Shown here one piece after another: positions 9,116 through 17,564 of a stretch of DNA of 64,000 bases. The stretch comes from Glutamicibacter sp. B1 (GTDB taxonomy: Bacteria > Actinomycetota > Actinomycetes > Actinomycetales > Micrococcaceae), in the NCBI RefSeq assembly GCF_039602135.1, contig NZ_CP125942.1:2046001-2110000 (forward strand), in the 5' to 3' direction. Both the position numbers and the translations under genes were made by a program. Position 1 is the first letter of the stretch. Each line of letters begins with the position of its first letter. The notes beneath the pieces are model-generated. The model made no database searches, was not told the DNA's origin, and worked only from the letters and a program-made list of their open reading frames with translations.

Positions 9116-9229
9116 GTAGTAGGGACTCCGATGTGGATAGATTTGGTCAGTCGAAACCCCGGAAGTCCCGGAATTTCGAGCGGGTATAACTTGTTTGCGG
9201 CCACAACTAGTGCGATGGCACACTGAACA

Positions 9230-9259
9230 AGTCTACGCGTATACCAGAGTGCGGGTCAA
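9230..9259 (-). promoter_or_regulatory. rpsA promoter (TTGACC - 18 nt - TAGACT)
   Basis: On the minus strand TTGACC (9254-9259) and TAGACT (9230-9235) are separated by 18 nt and lie about 115 nt before the rpsA ATG. Both boxes are close to the housekeeping consensus. The resulting leader of roughly 110 nt may be used for autoregulation, as S1 does in other bacteria. Confidence 0.65.
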
Positions 9260-9331
9260 AGCGTAACCCACTAACATCCACGTCAGCATTTTGTGAACTT
9301 CGTCATAACATCGGGTTCACGGACAGGTTAT

Positions 9332-10649
9332 TTAGAAGGCGTGGGCGGTGAATCCAGCACGCCGTACGTCAAATAAATCCACGTTGGTACACAGTGTAGC
9401 TTCAGAAACTCGCCGGGCACGTCCAATATCAAGAAGCTGTTGCAAAGTGGTCGTTCCCAAATACAATCCAGCCAGTTCGCGTTCGCCCATCGATACTTGC
9501 CCGACCCCGTCGAGCTGTACTGACCCTTCAGCAACTTTCCTCACCGAGGCCGACCCGTGCACCACCTCAAACACATAGGTGCCGCTCACCAACCCCAATC
9601 GATCCTGCACCGTGACCGCTAATCGACCATCGTGGTGATAACCGCGAGCTTCAAAGGCAGCGATCACGTCCAGGACGCGGAGCCACAATACGTCGTCAAC
9701 TGAACGCACCTGGTAATCTCGCACGTCTGCGAGCACCTGCCGCAACGGATCATCGACTGAGCCCTGCCCATGGACCTCGTGAATCAGATCGTGGCTAGCA
9801 ACGTATTCTAGTAGCTTCAGCCGTGCCACATCACTGGTGGCTACCAGTTTATGCACGACCATTTTTGATTCCGGTTCGTCCCACCCACCAAATTTATAGG
9901 TAACGAAGCCACCTAAGGTTCCTGCTTCGTCGTAGTAGGCGGCATGACGCATGTTCTTGGCCTTGCTCAGGGTGTCCCATCCCTCCCATCGCCCTAGCGC
10001 GACCCCTTTGTCGTGCGCTGTGCCATCCACAGAACCGAAGGTGTGTTCAAAAGCAGAAACCATCAGCTGCTCAAATTGTGTCTCAAATTTTTCAGGATCA
10101 ATATCGAGGATCGATCCCGGAAGCTCAACCAACAACTTCAACCCGTTACGGCACTTGAGTTTTAAGGCGCGTCTGGTATGTGGCAGGTTCGAACCCGAAC
10201 CGGCCATAAATACTTGCTTCCGATGCGCCCAATGCCGCCAGGGCAAACCCTTGGCTTTGCGCGAAGTGTAGATCGCCAGTGATTTGCTGGGTCAAAAGGC
10301 CACGCCGACGATGTGTCGGGCTAACGGTCACTGCAGTAATCTTATGCACCGGAACCGGGCGGACTCCCCCAGCATTGAGGTTTCCGGGGAATGAACCATA
10401 GGTCAGCACCGGCGCTGTGGCATGACGAGAGAATGTTTCAACCTGCTGATCGAAGACCATCGAAAAGCGAAGCTGCTGTGCCACCATCAGCTGCGCGTAG
10501 GTCGTCCTGCAGTCTTTATCAGGTTGCTCTTCGTAAAAACCGACGGTCGTCGCCTGCTGAAACTGACCAATCAGTTCCCGATCCGCTCCATGCAGTTCGG
10601 CAGCATTGTAGGTAACGGTGTGCAACGCACCCGTTTCGTGGTGTTTCAC
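9332..10649 (-). pseudogene. Eis-like GNAT N-acetyltransferase split by a frameshift
   Basis: Two adjoining frames together look like one Eis-family acetyltransferase of about 438 residues, close to the family's 400-420. The first frame (10649 to 10146) has the GNAT acetyl-CoA region ITAVTVSPTHRRRGLLTQQI and ASEASIYGRFGFEPAT. It then runs into a stop after RLKTQVP. The second frame continues with CRNGLKLLVELPGSILDI and ends in AHAF; in characterised Eis proteins a C-terminal Phe carboxylate takes part in catalysis. Skipping one base near 10153-10157 (CAAGTGCC) would join them. No slippery heptamer or strong downstream structure was seen. A sequencing error, a recent mutation or, less likely, programmed frameshifting could explain this. 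Confidence 0.75.
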
Positions 10650-10783
10650 TACGCTCTCCCCGTATTGTTCATCCTCATGGGTTCAACCTCATGGGCACAA
10701 CCTAATCTGCTCAGCATAACTGCGCACCCATTTTTGTGTATAGGTGCTTGTCGCCCAGTGAGCAAGACCTACAGATACAACAA

Positions 10784-10825
10784 TGCTGCCGGGAGCGAAC
10801 GCTTAGAGGTCCGATCCCGGCAGCA
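10784..10825 (-). terminator. Hairpin terminator after polA
   Basis: An 11-bp stem (TGCTGCCGGGA / TCCCGGCAGCA) with a 20-nt loop lies about 35 nt after the polA stop. On the minus strand it is followed by TTGTTGTA, a weak U-run. It separates polA from the Eis-like gene. Confidence 0.65.
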
Positions 10826-10858
10826 CCTAGTCACTAACTGACTTATTGAGCCACCAGC

Positions 10859-13537
10859 CTAGTGGGCCGCCTCGTGCCAGGTCCGGCCGATTCCCGGCTG
10901 GACATCCAATGGCACGAGCAGGTCGGCGGCTTGCCCCATTTCGCGAGTCACCAATTCCTGCACCGCATCCAGCTCACCAGCGGCAATTTCCAGAATCAAT
11001 TCGTCATGGACCTGCAAGAGCATCCGAGATTTGTATTCCCCGGCTTCAAGGCCTTCGGCGATCTTGAGCATGGCAACCTTCACCAGGTCCGCCGCCGATC
11101 CCTGAATTGGTGCGTTCAACGCAGCCCGTTCGGCAATATCACGCAGACGACGATCGGAGCTGTTTAGTTCCGGCAGGTAGCGACGACGACCAAAGATCGT
11201 CTCGGTGTAGCCGTCCTTACGCGCCTGATCGACCACGGAACGAAGATAGGTGCGCACCGCGCCGAAGCGGTCGAAGTAATCCTTCATCAGCTTGCGAGCC
11301 TCATCCACACCGATCTTCAGCTGCTTGGACAGACCAAAGCTGCTCAGACCATAGGCCAAGCCGTAGCTCATCGCCTTGACCTTGGAACGCATTTCCGAGG
11401 TGACTTCCTCCGGCGCCACGTTGAACACGCGCGAACCAACATAGCGGTGCAAGTCTTCGCCATTTTGGTAGGCCTCAATGAGCCCCTCATCTTCGGAAAG
11501 ATGCGCCATGATGCGCATTTCAATCTGCGAGTAGTCCACGGTCAGCAGGGTTTCATAGCCCTCGCCCACCATAAATACGTCGCGGATTCGTCGGCCCTCT
11601 TCGGAACGGACCGGAATGTTCTGCAGGTTCGGGTTCAGGCTCGAAAGTCGGCCGGTCGCCGCCACGGTCTGCGCGTAAGTGGTGTGAATTCGCCCGTCAG
11701 AATGCGTCGCTTTGAGCAACCCATCCACGGTTTGACGCAGCTTAATCGCATCACGGTACGCCATCAAAGCCACCAGGAACGGATGCCCGGTCTTAACCAG
11801 CAGATCCTGCAAAGACTCAGCGTCGGTGGTGAAACCAGTCTTGATCTTCTTGGTGCGCGGCAAATCCAGTTCCTCAAACAGGACGACCTGCAGCTGCTTC
11901 GGGCTGGAAAGATTAACTTCGTGGCCGATCGCAGCAAACGCAGCATTGGTCGCCTGATCCACCTGGGTGGTGAAGTGGGCACGCAACTCGTGGAGTCGAT
12001 CTACATCCACGGCCACGCCGGCCCGTTCCATTTCGAAAAGCACCGGAATCAGTGGCAGTTCCATAGTCGCCGCCAATTCATCGGCGTGCTTCTCAACCAA
12101 CTTCGTGGCGAGATACGCGGACAGATCGTGGATGGCTTGTGCCTGCGCCAAAGTGGGTTCTGCAAGATCCGAGGTCAACCCCAGATCCAACTCGCCCTTC
12201 TTCGCCTGATGCACCGGCACCGCATACTTCAGGTGATATTGCACCACGTCCACCAGATCGTGACTTCGCCGATCCGGCTGAATCAGGTAGGCGCTAATCA
12301 GCGTATCGTCCTTAATACCAGCTACTGTGAACCCGCGTTCGATCAGCAAGTGCATGGCAGCCTTGGCATCGTGGAAAATCTTTGGCGCCTGCTCATCAGC
12401 CAAGAACTGCGCCAGCACACTTTGAGTTTCTTCATCTAGTTCAGCAAGGTCCAGCCACGCCGCCTCGCTGCCACGGTAGAGCGCCAGGCCTACTGCTTCG
12501 GAATCCACCACTGCTGGTTGCAACGCGATCGCAGCACCCTGACCGGACTCCATGAATCCGCGTAGCGCTTCGGCGTTGTCGGTCACCACGCGAGTGAAGG
12601 CAGCCACTTCTGGTGCCACTTCTTCTTCCTGGGCAGCAAAAAGGTCGAACAGCCTCTTGCGCAGGGTATTAAACTCCAGCGCGTCGAACAAGTTCTCAAT
12701 TTCTTCGCGGTTTGGTGCCTGAAGTTCCATCTCCTCCAGGGTTACCGGCAACTCAAGATCGTGCTTAAGTTGGTTCAGCCGACGGTTACGCGTCACATTG
12801 TCCACGTGCTCACGCAGCGAATCGCCGACCTTGCCCTTGATGGCGTCAATGTTTTCAAGAACGCCGGCAAGGTCACCATAAAGATTGAGCCATTTAGCAG
12901 CGGTCTTTGGACCAACGCCCGGGACACCTGGCAAGTTATCCGCGGTTTCACCAACCAGTGCTGCCAGGTCCGAGTAGCGTTCTGGGGGTACAAAATATTT
13001 CGCTTCTACCGCTGCCGCGTCCATCGGTGGAATGTCGCTGATACCCTTCTTGGGGTACAACACCAAGGTCTTCTCGGTGATCAGCTGGAAGGCATCGCGG
13101 TCTCCCGAGACCACCAGCACATCAAAGCCGGCTTCTTCACCCTTGGTCGCTAGCGTGGCAAGGATGTCGTCGGCCTCGAAGCTCTCCAAGGTGATGGCCG
13201 GAATGTTCATCGCCTTCATCACTTCTTGGATGAGGTCGATCTGGCCGTAAAACTCTTCCGGGGTCTTGTTTCGACCACCCTTGTATTCGGTGTACTCCAA
13301 CGAGCGGAAGGTTGGGGTGTCTAGGTCGAAGGCCACGGCCACGTGCGTGGGCTTCTGCTGTCGGATCATCGTCAGCAGCATCGACACAAAACCATGGACA
13401 GCGTTGGTGTGTTGCCCGGTGCTAGTTGCGAAGTTTTCCGCAGGCAACGCATAAAAAGCGCGGAACGCCATGGAATGTCCGTCAATAATCAGCAGTCTCT
13501 TGTCCGACGCGGGTGTCGGTTTGGTAGTTTCGCTCAC
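10859..13537 (-). CDS. polA: DNA polymerase I
   Basis: PolA fills gaps and removes RNA primers. The order of domains is a 5'-3' exonuclease (about residues 15-300), a degenerate 3'-5' exonuclease domain (about 315-500) and the polymerase domain. Polymerase motifs A (LLTVDYSQIEMRIMAHL), B (RSKVKAMSYGLAYGLSSFGL) and C (QVHDELILEI) are intact. In the proofreading domain the DxE motif and the YxxxD motif are missing, as expected for actinobacterial PolA. I chose the GTG at 13537 (MSETTKPTPASDKRLLIIDG, 892 residues); an in-frame ATG at 13558 would add seven residues but would share its CATG with the start of the divergent thioesterase. No ribosome binding site clearly decides between them. Confidence 0.96.
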   Translation of the reverse strand: MSETTKPTPASDKRLLIIDGHSMAFRAFYALPAENFATSTGQHTNAVHGFVSMLLTMIRQQKPTHVAVAFDLDTPTFRSLEYTEYKGGRNKTPEEFYGQIDLIQEVMKAMNIPAITLESFEADDILATLATKGEEAGFDVLVVSGDRDAFQLITEKTLVLYPKKGISDIPPMDAAAVEAKYFVPPERYSDLAALVGETADNLPGVPGVGPKTAAKWLNLYGDLAGVLENIDAIKGKVGDSLREHVDNVTRNRRLNQLKHDLELPVTLEEMELQAPNREEIENLFDALEFNTLRKRLFDLFAAQEEEVAPEVAAFTRVVTDNAEALRGFMESGQGAAIALQPAVVDSEAVGLALYRGSEAAWLDLAELDEETQSVLAQFLADEQAPKIFHDAKAAMHLLIERGFTVAGIKDDTLISAYLIQPDRRSHDLVDVVQYHLKYAVPVHQAKKGELDLGLTSDLAEPTLAQAQAIHDLSAYLATKLVEKHADELAATMELPLIPVLFEMERAGVAVDVDRLHELRAHFTTQVDQATNAAFAAIGHEVNLSSPKQLQVVLFEELDLPRTKKIKTGFTTDAESLQDLLVKTGHPFLVALMAYRDAIKLRQTVDGLLKATHSDGRIHTTYAQTVAATGRLSSLNPNLQNIPVRSEEGRRIRDVFMVGEGYETLLTVDYSQIEMRIMAHLSEDEGLIEAYQNGEDLHRYVGSRVFNVAPEEVTSEMRSKVKAMSYGLAYGLSSFGLSKQLKIGVDEARKLMKDYFDRFGAVRTYLRSVVDQARKDGYTETIFGRRRYLPELNSSDRRLRDIAERAALNAPIQGSAADLVKVAMLKIAEGLEAGEYKSRMLLQVHDELILEIAAGELDAVQELVTREMGQAADLLVPLDVQPGIGRTWHEAAH

Positions 13538-13556
13538 ACCTGAAAGCCTAGTTGCC

Positions 13557-14042
13557 ATGAACGACAATTTCACTACTCAACCCACGCAATCTTCGGCACA
13601 TCCCTTTGCCGAGCAGCTAACCCGGCATGGCATTCCGCAGTCGGTCTGGCCTTATCTGACCCAAAACGGTGTCGGCGAGCTTGTCGAGAAACTGCAGATC
13701 GTCTTTACGCAGTTCAGCGCACAACAGTTGGTGGCCACCATGCCGGTTGCCGGCAACACTCAGGTATACGGGATCCTGCATGGCGGGGCTTCGGCTGCGT
13801 TAGCTGAAACGCTTGGCTCCATGGCTGCCGCACTGCACGCGGCCGGCACCGCCCAGCCAGTGGGCGTGGATCTGAACATCACCCATCACAAGGCTGGGCG
13901 TTCAGGCCTAGTCACCGGCGTCTGTACGCCGATCCATTTGGGCACACGCAGCACCTGCCACGAAATCATCATCACCAACGACGCCGATCAGCGCTTGGCC
14001 ACGGCACGGATCACCAACATGCTACTACCCGTGCGCGAATAA
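13557..14042 (+). CDS. PaaI-type hotdog-fold thioesterase
   Basis: This 161-residue protein belongs to the PaaI/YdiI-like acyl-CoA thioesterases. The core motif is VYGILHGGASAALAETLGSM (about residues 74-93), with the HGG turn and catalytic acidic residue (E) of the family, and GVDLNITHHKAGRSGLVTGV afterwards. It hydrolyses CoA thioesters of unknown chain type; some Actinobacteria use such enzymes for aromatic or menaquinone intermediates, but nothing nearby decides this. The upstream frame is open but overlaps polA; the ATG at 13557 is the natural start. It is divergent from polA with less than 20 nt between starts. Confidence 0.88.
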   Translation: MNDNFTTQPTQSSAHPFAEQLTRHGIPQSVWPYLTQNGVGELVEKLQIVFTQFSAQQLVATMPVAGNTQVYGILHGGASAALAETLGSMAAALHAAGTAQPVGVDLNITHHKAGRSGLVTGVCTPIHLGTRSTCHEIIITNDADQRLATARITNMLLPVRE

Positions 14043-14060
14043 TAAGCGAACGATCAGCTC

Positions 14061-14606
14061 CTAGCCGACCGAGTACCGGGTGACGAAGGTGTCATCCCCC
14101 AAATCACGAACGTCCACAGCGGACAGTGGGGTGCTAATGCCGCGCCCAAAAATGCTGGTTCCTCCCCCAAGTACCACCGGAACGGTCACCACGAGCAACT
14201 CATCGAGCATCTTCGCCTGCACGAATCCTCCCGCTAGATCAGCACCGCCGACGATCCACACATCGCCTTCCCCCGCGCTGCGCGCGATGTCCTGGCTCCA
14301 GAAACCGATTTCTCCGCGGATAAAGGTCAGGTCGGTCTCCTCAATGGTGGGCAGTTCGTGGTGGGTAAAGACCCAGACGGGCTTGTCGCCAAACATCCAC
14401 TTCATTCGCCCTTCGGCGACTTCGCGCGCAATGTCGGCATAGGTTTTCCCACCAATGACCACCGCACCAACGGTGTCGAAGAACCGGTCAAAGTGCTCTT
14501 TCACCCCGGACTTCTTGGCCACCGTGGTGAACCAATGAGCGTCTTTAGCACCATCAGCGATAAAACCATCAACTGAGGCACCCACATAGTACTTGAAGCT
14601 TGTCAT
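14061..14606 (-). CDS. RibD C-terminal / dihydrofolate reductase-like protein
   Basis: A 181-residue protein of the stand-alone RibD-C family, which shares the DHFR fold and usually binds NADPH. Visible family features are the N-terminal YYVGASVDGFIADG, the central VVIGGKTYADIAREV and the nucleotide-binding region DVWIVGGADLAGGFVQAKML. These single-domain paralogues are common in Actinobacteria and mostly lack a known substrate. It is unlikely to be the riboflavin reductase, because a complete bifunctional ribD lies at 40163-41200. It converges with the thioesterase, ending 18 nt from it. Confidence 0.85.
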   Translation of the reverse strand: MTSFKYYVGASVDGFIADGAKDAHWFTTVAKKSGVKEHFDRFFDTVGAVVIGGKTYADIAREVAEGRMKWMFGDKPVWVFTHHELPTIEETDLTFIRGEIGFWSQDIARSAGEGDVWIVGGADLAGGFVQAKMLDELLVVTVPVVLGGGTSIFGRGISTPLSAVDVRDLGDDTFVTRYSVG

Positions 14607-14694
14607 GGCTCTAGTCTAGGGGTGCCTGAGTTGAAGGCAATATTTAGTTGTTTCTACCAGCCAGATACGAGTTGATCGTCCGGTCAGTTCTTCG

Positions 14695-14943
14695 CTAGTG
14701 GCTCGAGGAGAACCCTAGCAGTGCCTCGCTGAGCTGAGGAACGATCAGTACCACGCCGAAGGCTACGATCAACCCGGCCACAGCAAAGCAGAAGTATGCC
14801 CCGGCTTTGCTCAAGCCAGTGCTCTTTGCATCGTCCTTGGCTACGGCCAGCAGACGCACTCCGAAGGAATAAGCGGTGACGATCAGCATTGCCGAAATCC
14901 ACGTGACCACGGCAACGATCCCAAAGGCGGACCAGTCGATCAT
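14695..14943 (-). CDS. Small membrane protein coupled to the PiT transporter
   Basis: This 82-residue protein has two hydrophobic segments: about residues 6-28 (FGIVAVVTWISAMLIVTAYS) and 46-70 (GAYFCFAVAGLIVAFGVVLIVP). A short polar loop with Lys and Asp separates them. Its ATG overlaps the stop of the phosphate transporter (ATGA), so the two are translationally coupled. Similar small partners follow PiT genes in other Actinobacteria. The role is unknown; an accessory subunit is a reasonable inference. Confidence 0.8.
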   Translation of the reverse strand: MIDWSAFGIVAVVTWISAMLIVTAYSFGVRLLAVAKDDAKSTGLSKAGAYFCFAVAGLIVAFGVVLIVPQLSEALLGFSSSH

Positions 14944-16172
14944 GAGTTATCAGCTTCCTTCTGGGCCGCGGCAAGTTTTGCCTGCTGTGCATCGGCTTTA
15001 GCCTTGGCTCGACGCTGCTTCTTGGTCAAAATATTTACCGCAGCACCCGAATTATCAATGTCAGACATCGTCGTTTCGGCCCCATGCGGCTGCTTACGCG
15101 AGACAAACCAGATGACCAGCATTGCTGCCAGACCCAAGATCGCAACAATCACGACGCCTACGGTGCCCAGATGGGTGATCCAGGCAGCTATTCCGCCGAC
15201 GACCGCTGCAGCTGGCAGGGTGAACAACCAACCAAGCGCGATACGCCCGGCAGTGCCCCAACGCACTTCGCCACCCTTGCGGCCCAATCCGGAACCAATG
15301 ACTGATCCCGAGGCCACCTGCGTGGTCGACAGCGCAAACCCTAGGTGCGATGAGGCCAAGATTGCCGAAGCGGTGGAGACTTCTGCCGCGAAACCCTGTG
15401 CCGGCTTCACGTCGGTGAGGCCCGAGCCCATGGTCTGGATAATGCGCCAACCACCGGTGTAGGTACCCAAAGCGATAGCAAAAGCACAGGCGGCAACAAC
15501 CCACAAGTGCACGCCCGAATCGGAGTCTTGCAGACCCGAAGCAACGAGGGTCAGGGTGATGATGCCCATGGTCTTCTGCGCATCGTTGGTACCGTGCGAC
15601 AGCGCAACCAGCGAGGAGGAGAAAATCTGACCGTAGCGGAAACCGCCACGCTTAGGCGAAACGCCGCTTTGGCGTTTGGTGATGGCGTAGGCCAGTTTGG
15701 TGCACAGGTAGGCGGAGACACCAGCGATCACCGGTGCACACACCGCCGGCAGCAGGACCTTAGAGATCAAAACGCCGTAGTTCACGGAGGCAAAGCCTGC
15801 ACCAACAATTGCCGCGCCAACCAGTCCGCCGAAGAGCGCGTGGGAGGAGCTTGATGGTAGGCCTAGGAGCCAGGTGAGAAGGTTCCAAATCACTGCGCCC
15901 ATCAGGCCAGCGAAGATCATGGCGGGCCCAATGGCAACGCCAGTGGTTGGGTCTTCGTTGATGATGCCGCCAGAGATGGTCTTTGCCACTTCGGTGGAGA
16001 GAAATGCGCCGACAAGGTTCAATATTGCGGCGAGGGCAACTGCCTTCTTAGGGGAGATTGCACCGGTTGCGATCGGGGTGGCCATCGCATTGGCCGTGTC
16101 ATGAAATCCGTTGGTGAAGTCGAAGAACAACGCCAAGGCAATGACTAGGACGACGATCAGCGTCAAATCCAT
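14940..16172 (-). CDS. pit: PiT-family inorganic phosphate transporter
   Basis: PiT carriers import metal-phosphate with protons across the cytoplasmic membrane. The 410-residue protein has about ten hydrophobic segments in two inverted halves, each with the family signature: FTNGFHDTANAMATPIATGA near the N-terminus and SHGTNDAQKTMGIITL in the middle. The C-terminal 50 residues are hydrophilic and basic. I chose the ATG at 16172 (MDLTLIVVLVIALAL); an in-frame TTG ten codons upstream is open but lacks support. The promoter lies about 110 nt upstream. A small membrane protein follows by a 4-nt overlap. Confidence 0.95.
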   Translation of the reverse strand: MDLTLIVVLVIALALFFDFTNGFHDTANAMATPIATGAISPKKAVALAAILNLVGAFLSTEVAKTISGGIINEDPTTGVAIGPAMIFAGLMGAVIWNLLTWLLGLPSSSSHALFGGLVGAAIVGAGFASVNYGVLISKVLLPAVCAPVIAGVSAYLCTKLAYAITKRQSGVSPKRGGFRYGQIFSSSLVALSHGTNDAQKTMGIITLTLVASGLQDSDSGVHLWVVAACAFAIALGTYTGGWRIIQTMGSGLTDVKPAQGFAAEVSTASAILASSHLGFALSTTQVASGSVIGSGLGRKGGEVRWGTAGRIALGWLFTLPAAAVVGGIAAWITHLGTVGVVIVAILGLAAMLVIWFVSRKQPHGAETTMSDIDNSGAAVNILTKKQRRAKAKADAQQAKLAAAQKEADNS

Positions 16173-16280
16173 GTAGTACCAGCCTGAAAGGTCGAACGGC
16201 AAGGGGGAAATTTGCTGGCTTCGAATAAGTTCCCCGCCATCGACAATGTTGTGCAGGACTTGGTTCCAAGCGCAGTTTCA

Positions 16281-16308
16281 ATCTTAGGCGCACTGAGCAG
16301 TTCGTCAA
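16281..16308 (-). promoter_or_regulatory. Likely pit promoter (TTGACG - 16 nt - TAAGAT)
   Basis: On the minus strand TTGACG (16303-16308) and TAAGAT (16281-16286) are 16 nt apart, giving a leader of about 100 nt before the pit ATG. A second TTGAC lies just upstream. No convincing pair of Pho-type direct repeats was found. Confidence 0.55.
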
Positions 16309-16405
16309 TCTCGACTGTCAACCAACAACAGGCTACGTTCAGATTAACTTTGAGCGTTCAGCACGCGATAGGCTCTCTGCCCGGGTCACCGCACTGCGGT
16401 GACAT

Positions 16406-16446
16406 GAAAAATGTGCGTCAAAACATAAAGTGTCTTAACGCACATC
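16406..16446 (-). terminator. Rho-independent terminator of pdtaR
   Basis: ATGTGCGT and ACGCACAT form an 8-bp stem around a 19-nt loop. On the minus strand the stem is followed by TTTTT. It lies about 30 nt after the pdtaR stop. Confidence 0.7.
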
Positions 16447-16475
16447 TTCATTGAAGGCACATGAGCCCAAGGTTC

Positions 16476-17093
16476 TTACTTGACCTGCTCGACCACGGTT
16501 TCAGCAACCTGGCGCATGCTCAGGCGGCGATCCATCGAGGTCTTCTGGATCCAGCGGAAGGCTTCCGGCTCGGTCAGGCCCATCTTGGTAATCAGCAGGC
16601 TCTTGGCGCGGTCCACCAGCTTACGGGTTTCAAACTGCTCGGCCAGGTTGCTAACTTCTTCTTCCAGGGCACGCAGCTCGTCATTGCGCGAAATGGCGAT
16701 CTCAATGGCTGGAGTCAGGTCGGCCGGGGTGAACGGCTTGACCACGTAGGCCATCGCTCCGGCTTCACGGGCACGCTCCACCAGTTCCTTCTGGCTGAAC
16801 GCGGTCAATAGGACGACCGGGGCGATCTTCTCTTTGACGATGGCCTCAGCGGCGGTAATCCCGTCCATGACCGGCATCTTGACGTCCATGAGCACCAGAT
16901 CGGGCTTAAGTTCGCGGGCCTTCTCCAGGGCAGCCTGGCCATTGTCGGCCTCGGCAACCACTTCGTAGCCTTCGGATCGCAGGATTTCGACGATATCCAG
17001 GCGGATCAGAGTTTCATCCTCAGCAACGAGAACACGACGCGGGGTGGACTGCACCTCGGAGGGGATTCGGGTGATTTCGGGTAGTTCGCTCAT
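16476..17093 (-). CDS. pdtaR: ANTAR-domain response regulator, PdtaR type
   Basis: PdtaR is a two-component regulator that acts on RNA: its ANTAR domain binds paired-hexaloop structures and prevents termination. The 205-residue protein has a receiver domain (residues about 20-135) with the acidic pair near EDE, the phospho-acceptor Asp in DLVLMDVKMPVMDG, Thr in LLTAFS and Lys in YVVKPF. A linker coiled coil (NDELRALEEEVSNLAEQFE) and a C-terminal ANTAR domain (about 145-205, with AKSLLITKMGLTEPEAF) follow. Its cognate kinase PdtaS is not in the window. It appears monocistronic, with its own terminator. Confidence 0.92.
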   Translation of the reverse strand: MSELPEITRIPSEVQSTPRRVLVAEDETLIRLDIVEILRSEGYEVVAEADNGQAALEKARELKPDLVLMDVKMPVMDGITAAEAIVKEKIAPVVLLTAFSQKELVERAREAGAMAYVVKPFTPADLTPAIEIAISRNDELRALEEEVSNLAEQFETRKLVDRAKSLLITKMGLTEPEAFRWIQKTSMDRRLSMRQVAETVVEQVK

Positions 17094-17281
17094 TGGCGCC
17101 TTCCTCTATGGTCAAAAATCCTGTCCGTGCGCTGGACAGCGGATAGATGGTTTCCGATAGCGAAGCCACATTGCCTCGGTTTCACATCTAAGCCTACTTG
17201 CATGTACTCTGGTTCAGGCGAAGACGCGAGGATCCCGATTAGGAAATCTGGAAAACCTCTAGTAAAGTAGTCAAAGTGCCA

Positions 17282-17363
17282 GCCCAAGTGGCGGAATCGG
17301 TAGACGCGCCGCACTCAAAATGCGGTATCGAAAGATGTGTGGGTTCGAGTCCCACCTTGGGCA
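17282..17363 (+). tRNA. tRNA-Leu (CAA)
   Basis: An 82-nt class II tRNA. The acceptor stem GCCCAAG pairs with CTTGGGC, and the anticodon stem CCGCA/TGCGG encloses CTCAAAA, giving anticodon CAA. The long variable arm is ATCGAAAGATGT and the T-arm is GTGGG-TTCGAGT-CCCAC. The 3' CCA is not encoded. Confidence 0.97.
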
Positions 17364-17372
17364 CAACAAAGT

Positions 17373-17416
17373 AACCGTTGGACCAGAGAAATTCTCTGGT
17401 CCGACGGTTTTTTTCT
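17373..17416 (+). terminator. Terminator of tRNA-Leu
   Basis: A long stem, AACCGTTGGACCAGAGAA paired with TTCTCTGGTCCGACGGTT (one mismatch), is followed by TTTTT on the plus strand, 10 nt after the tRNA. Confidence 0.9.
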
Positions 17417-17476
17417 GCCCATTTTTAGCCCAAGTGTGAGCGAGTCCACACCAAGAGATTTTGGGGCCTTAAGCGC

Positions 17477-17526
17477 AAAAAAGTTCCGCTGCCTGAAACC
17501 CAGCGGTCTCAAACAGCGGAACTTTT
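17477..17526 (-). terminator. Terminator of pyk
   Basis: A 13-bp stem AAAAGTTCCGCTG/CAGCGGAACTTTT around a 22-nt loop lies about 40 nt after the pyk stop. On the minus strand it ends in a T-run. It is convergent with the tRNA-Leu terminator. Confidence 0.8.
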
Positions 17527-17564
17527 AAGGCATCAGCGTAAAAACTGACCCCTAGCGGGAGGTA

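Larger units (their letters stand above)
16173..16475. other. Intergenic region between pit and pdtaR
   Basis: This 303-nt stretch holds the pit leader and promoter, an 8-bp inverted repeat GTCACCGC/GCGGTGAC (about 16384-16403), and the terminator of pdtaR. The small open frames in it have no ribosome binding sites or recognisable families. Confidence 0.6.

Noticed and set aside
8366..9226. 286-codon plus-strand open frame over rpsA
   Set aside because: It is antisense to the highly conserved rpsA; the acidic Val/Asp-rich product is typical of reverse-strand reading of ribosomal protein genes.
14061..14606. RibD-C-like gene as the riboflavin reductase
   Set aside because: A complete bifunctional ribD is present in the rib operon, and this gene is unlinked to it.
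16212..16454. 80-codon open frame between pit and pdtaR
   Set aside because: It lacks a ribosome binding site, overlaps the pit promoter and pdtaR terminator, and has no family resemblance.
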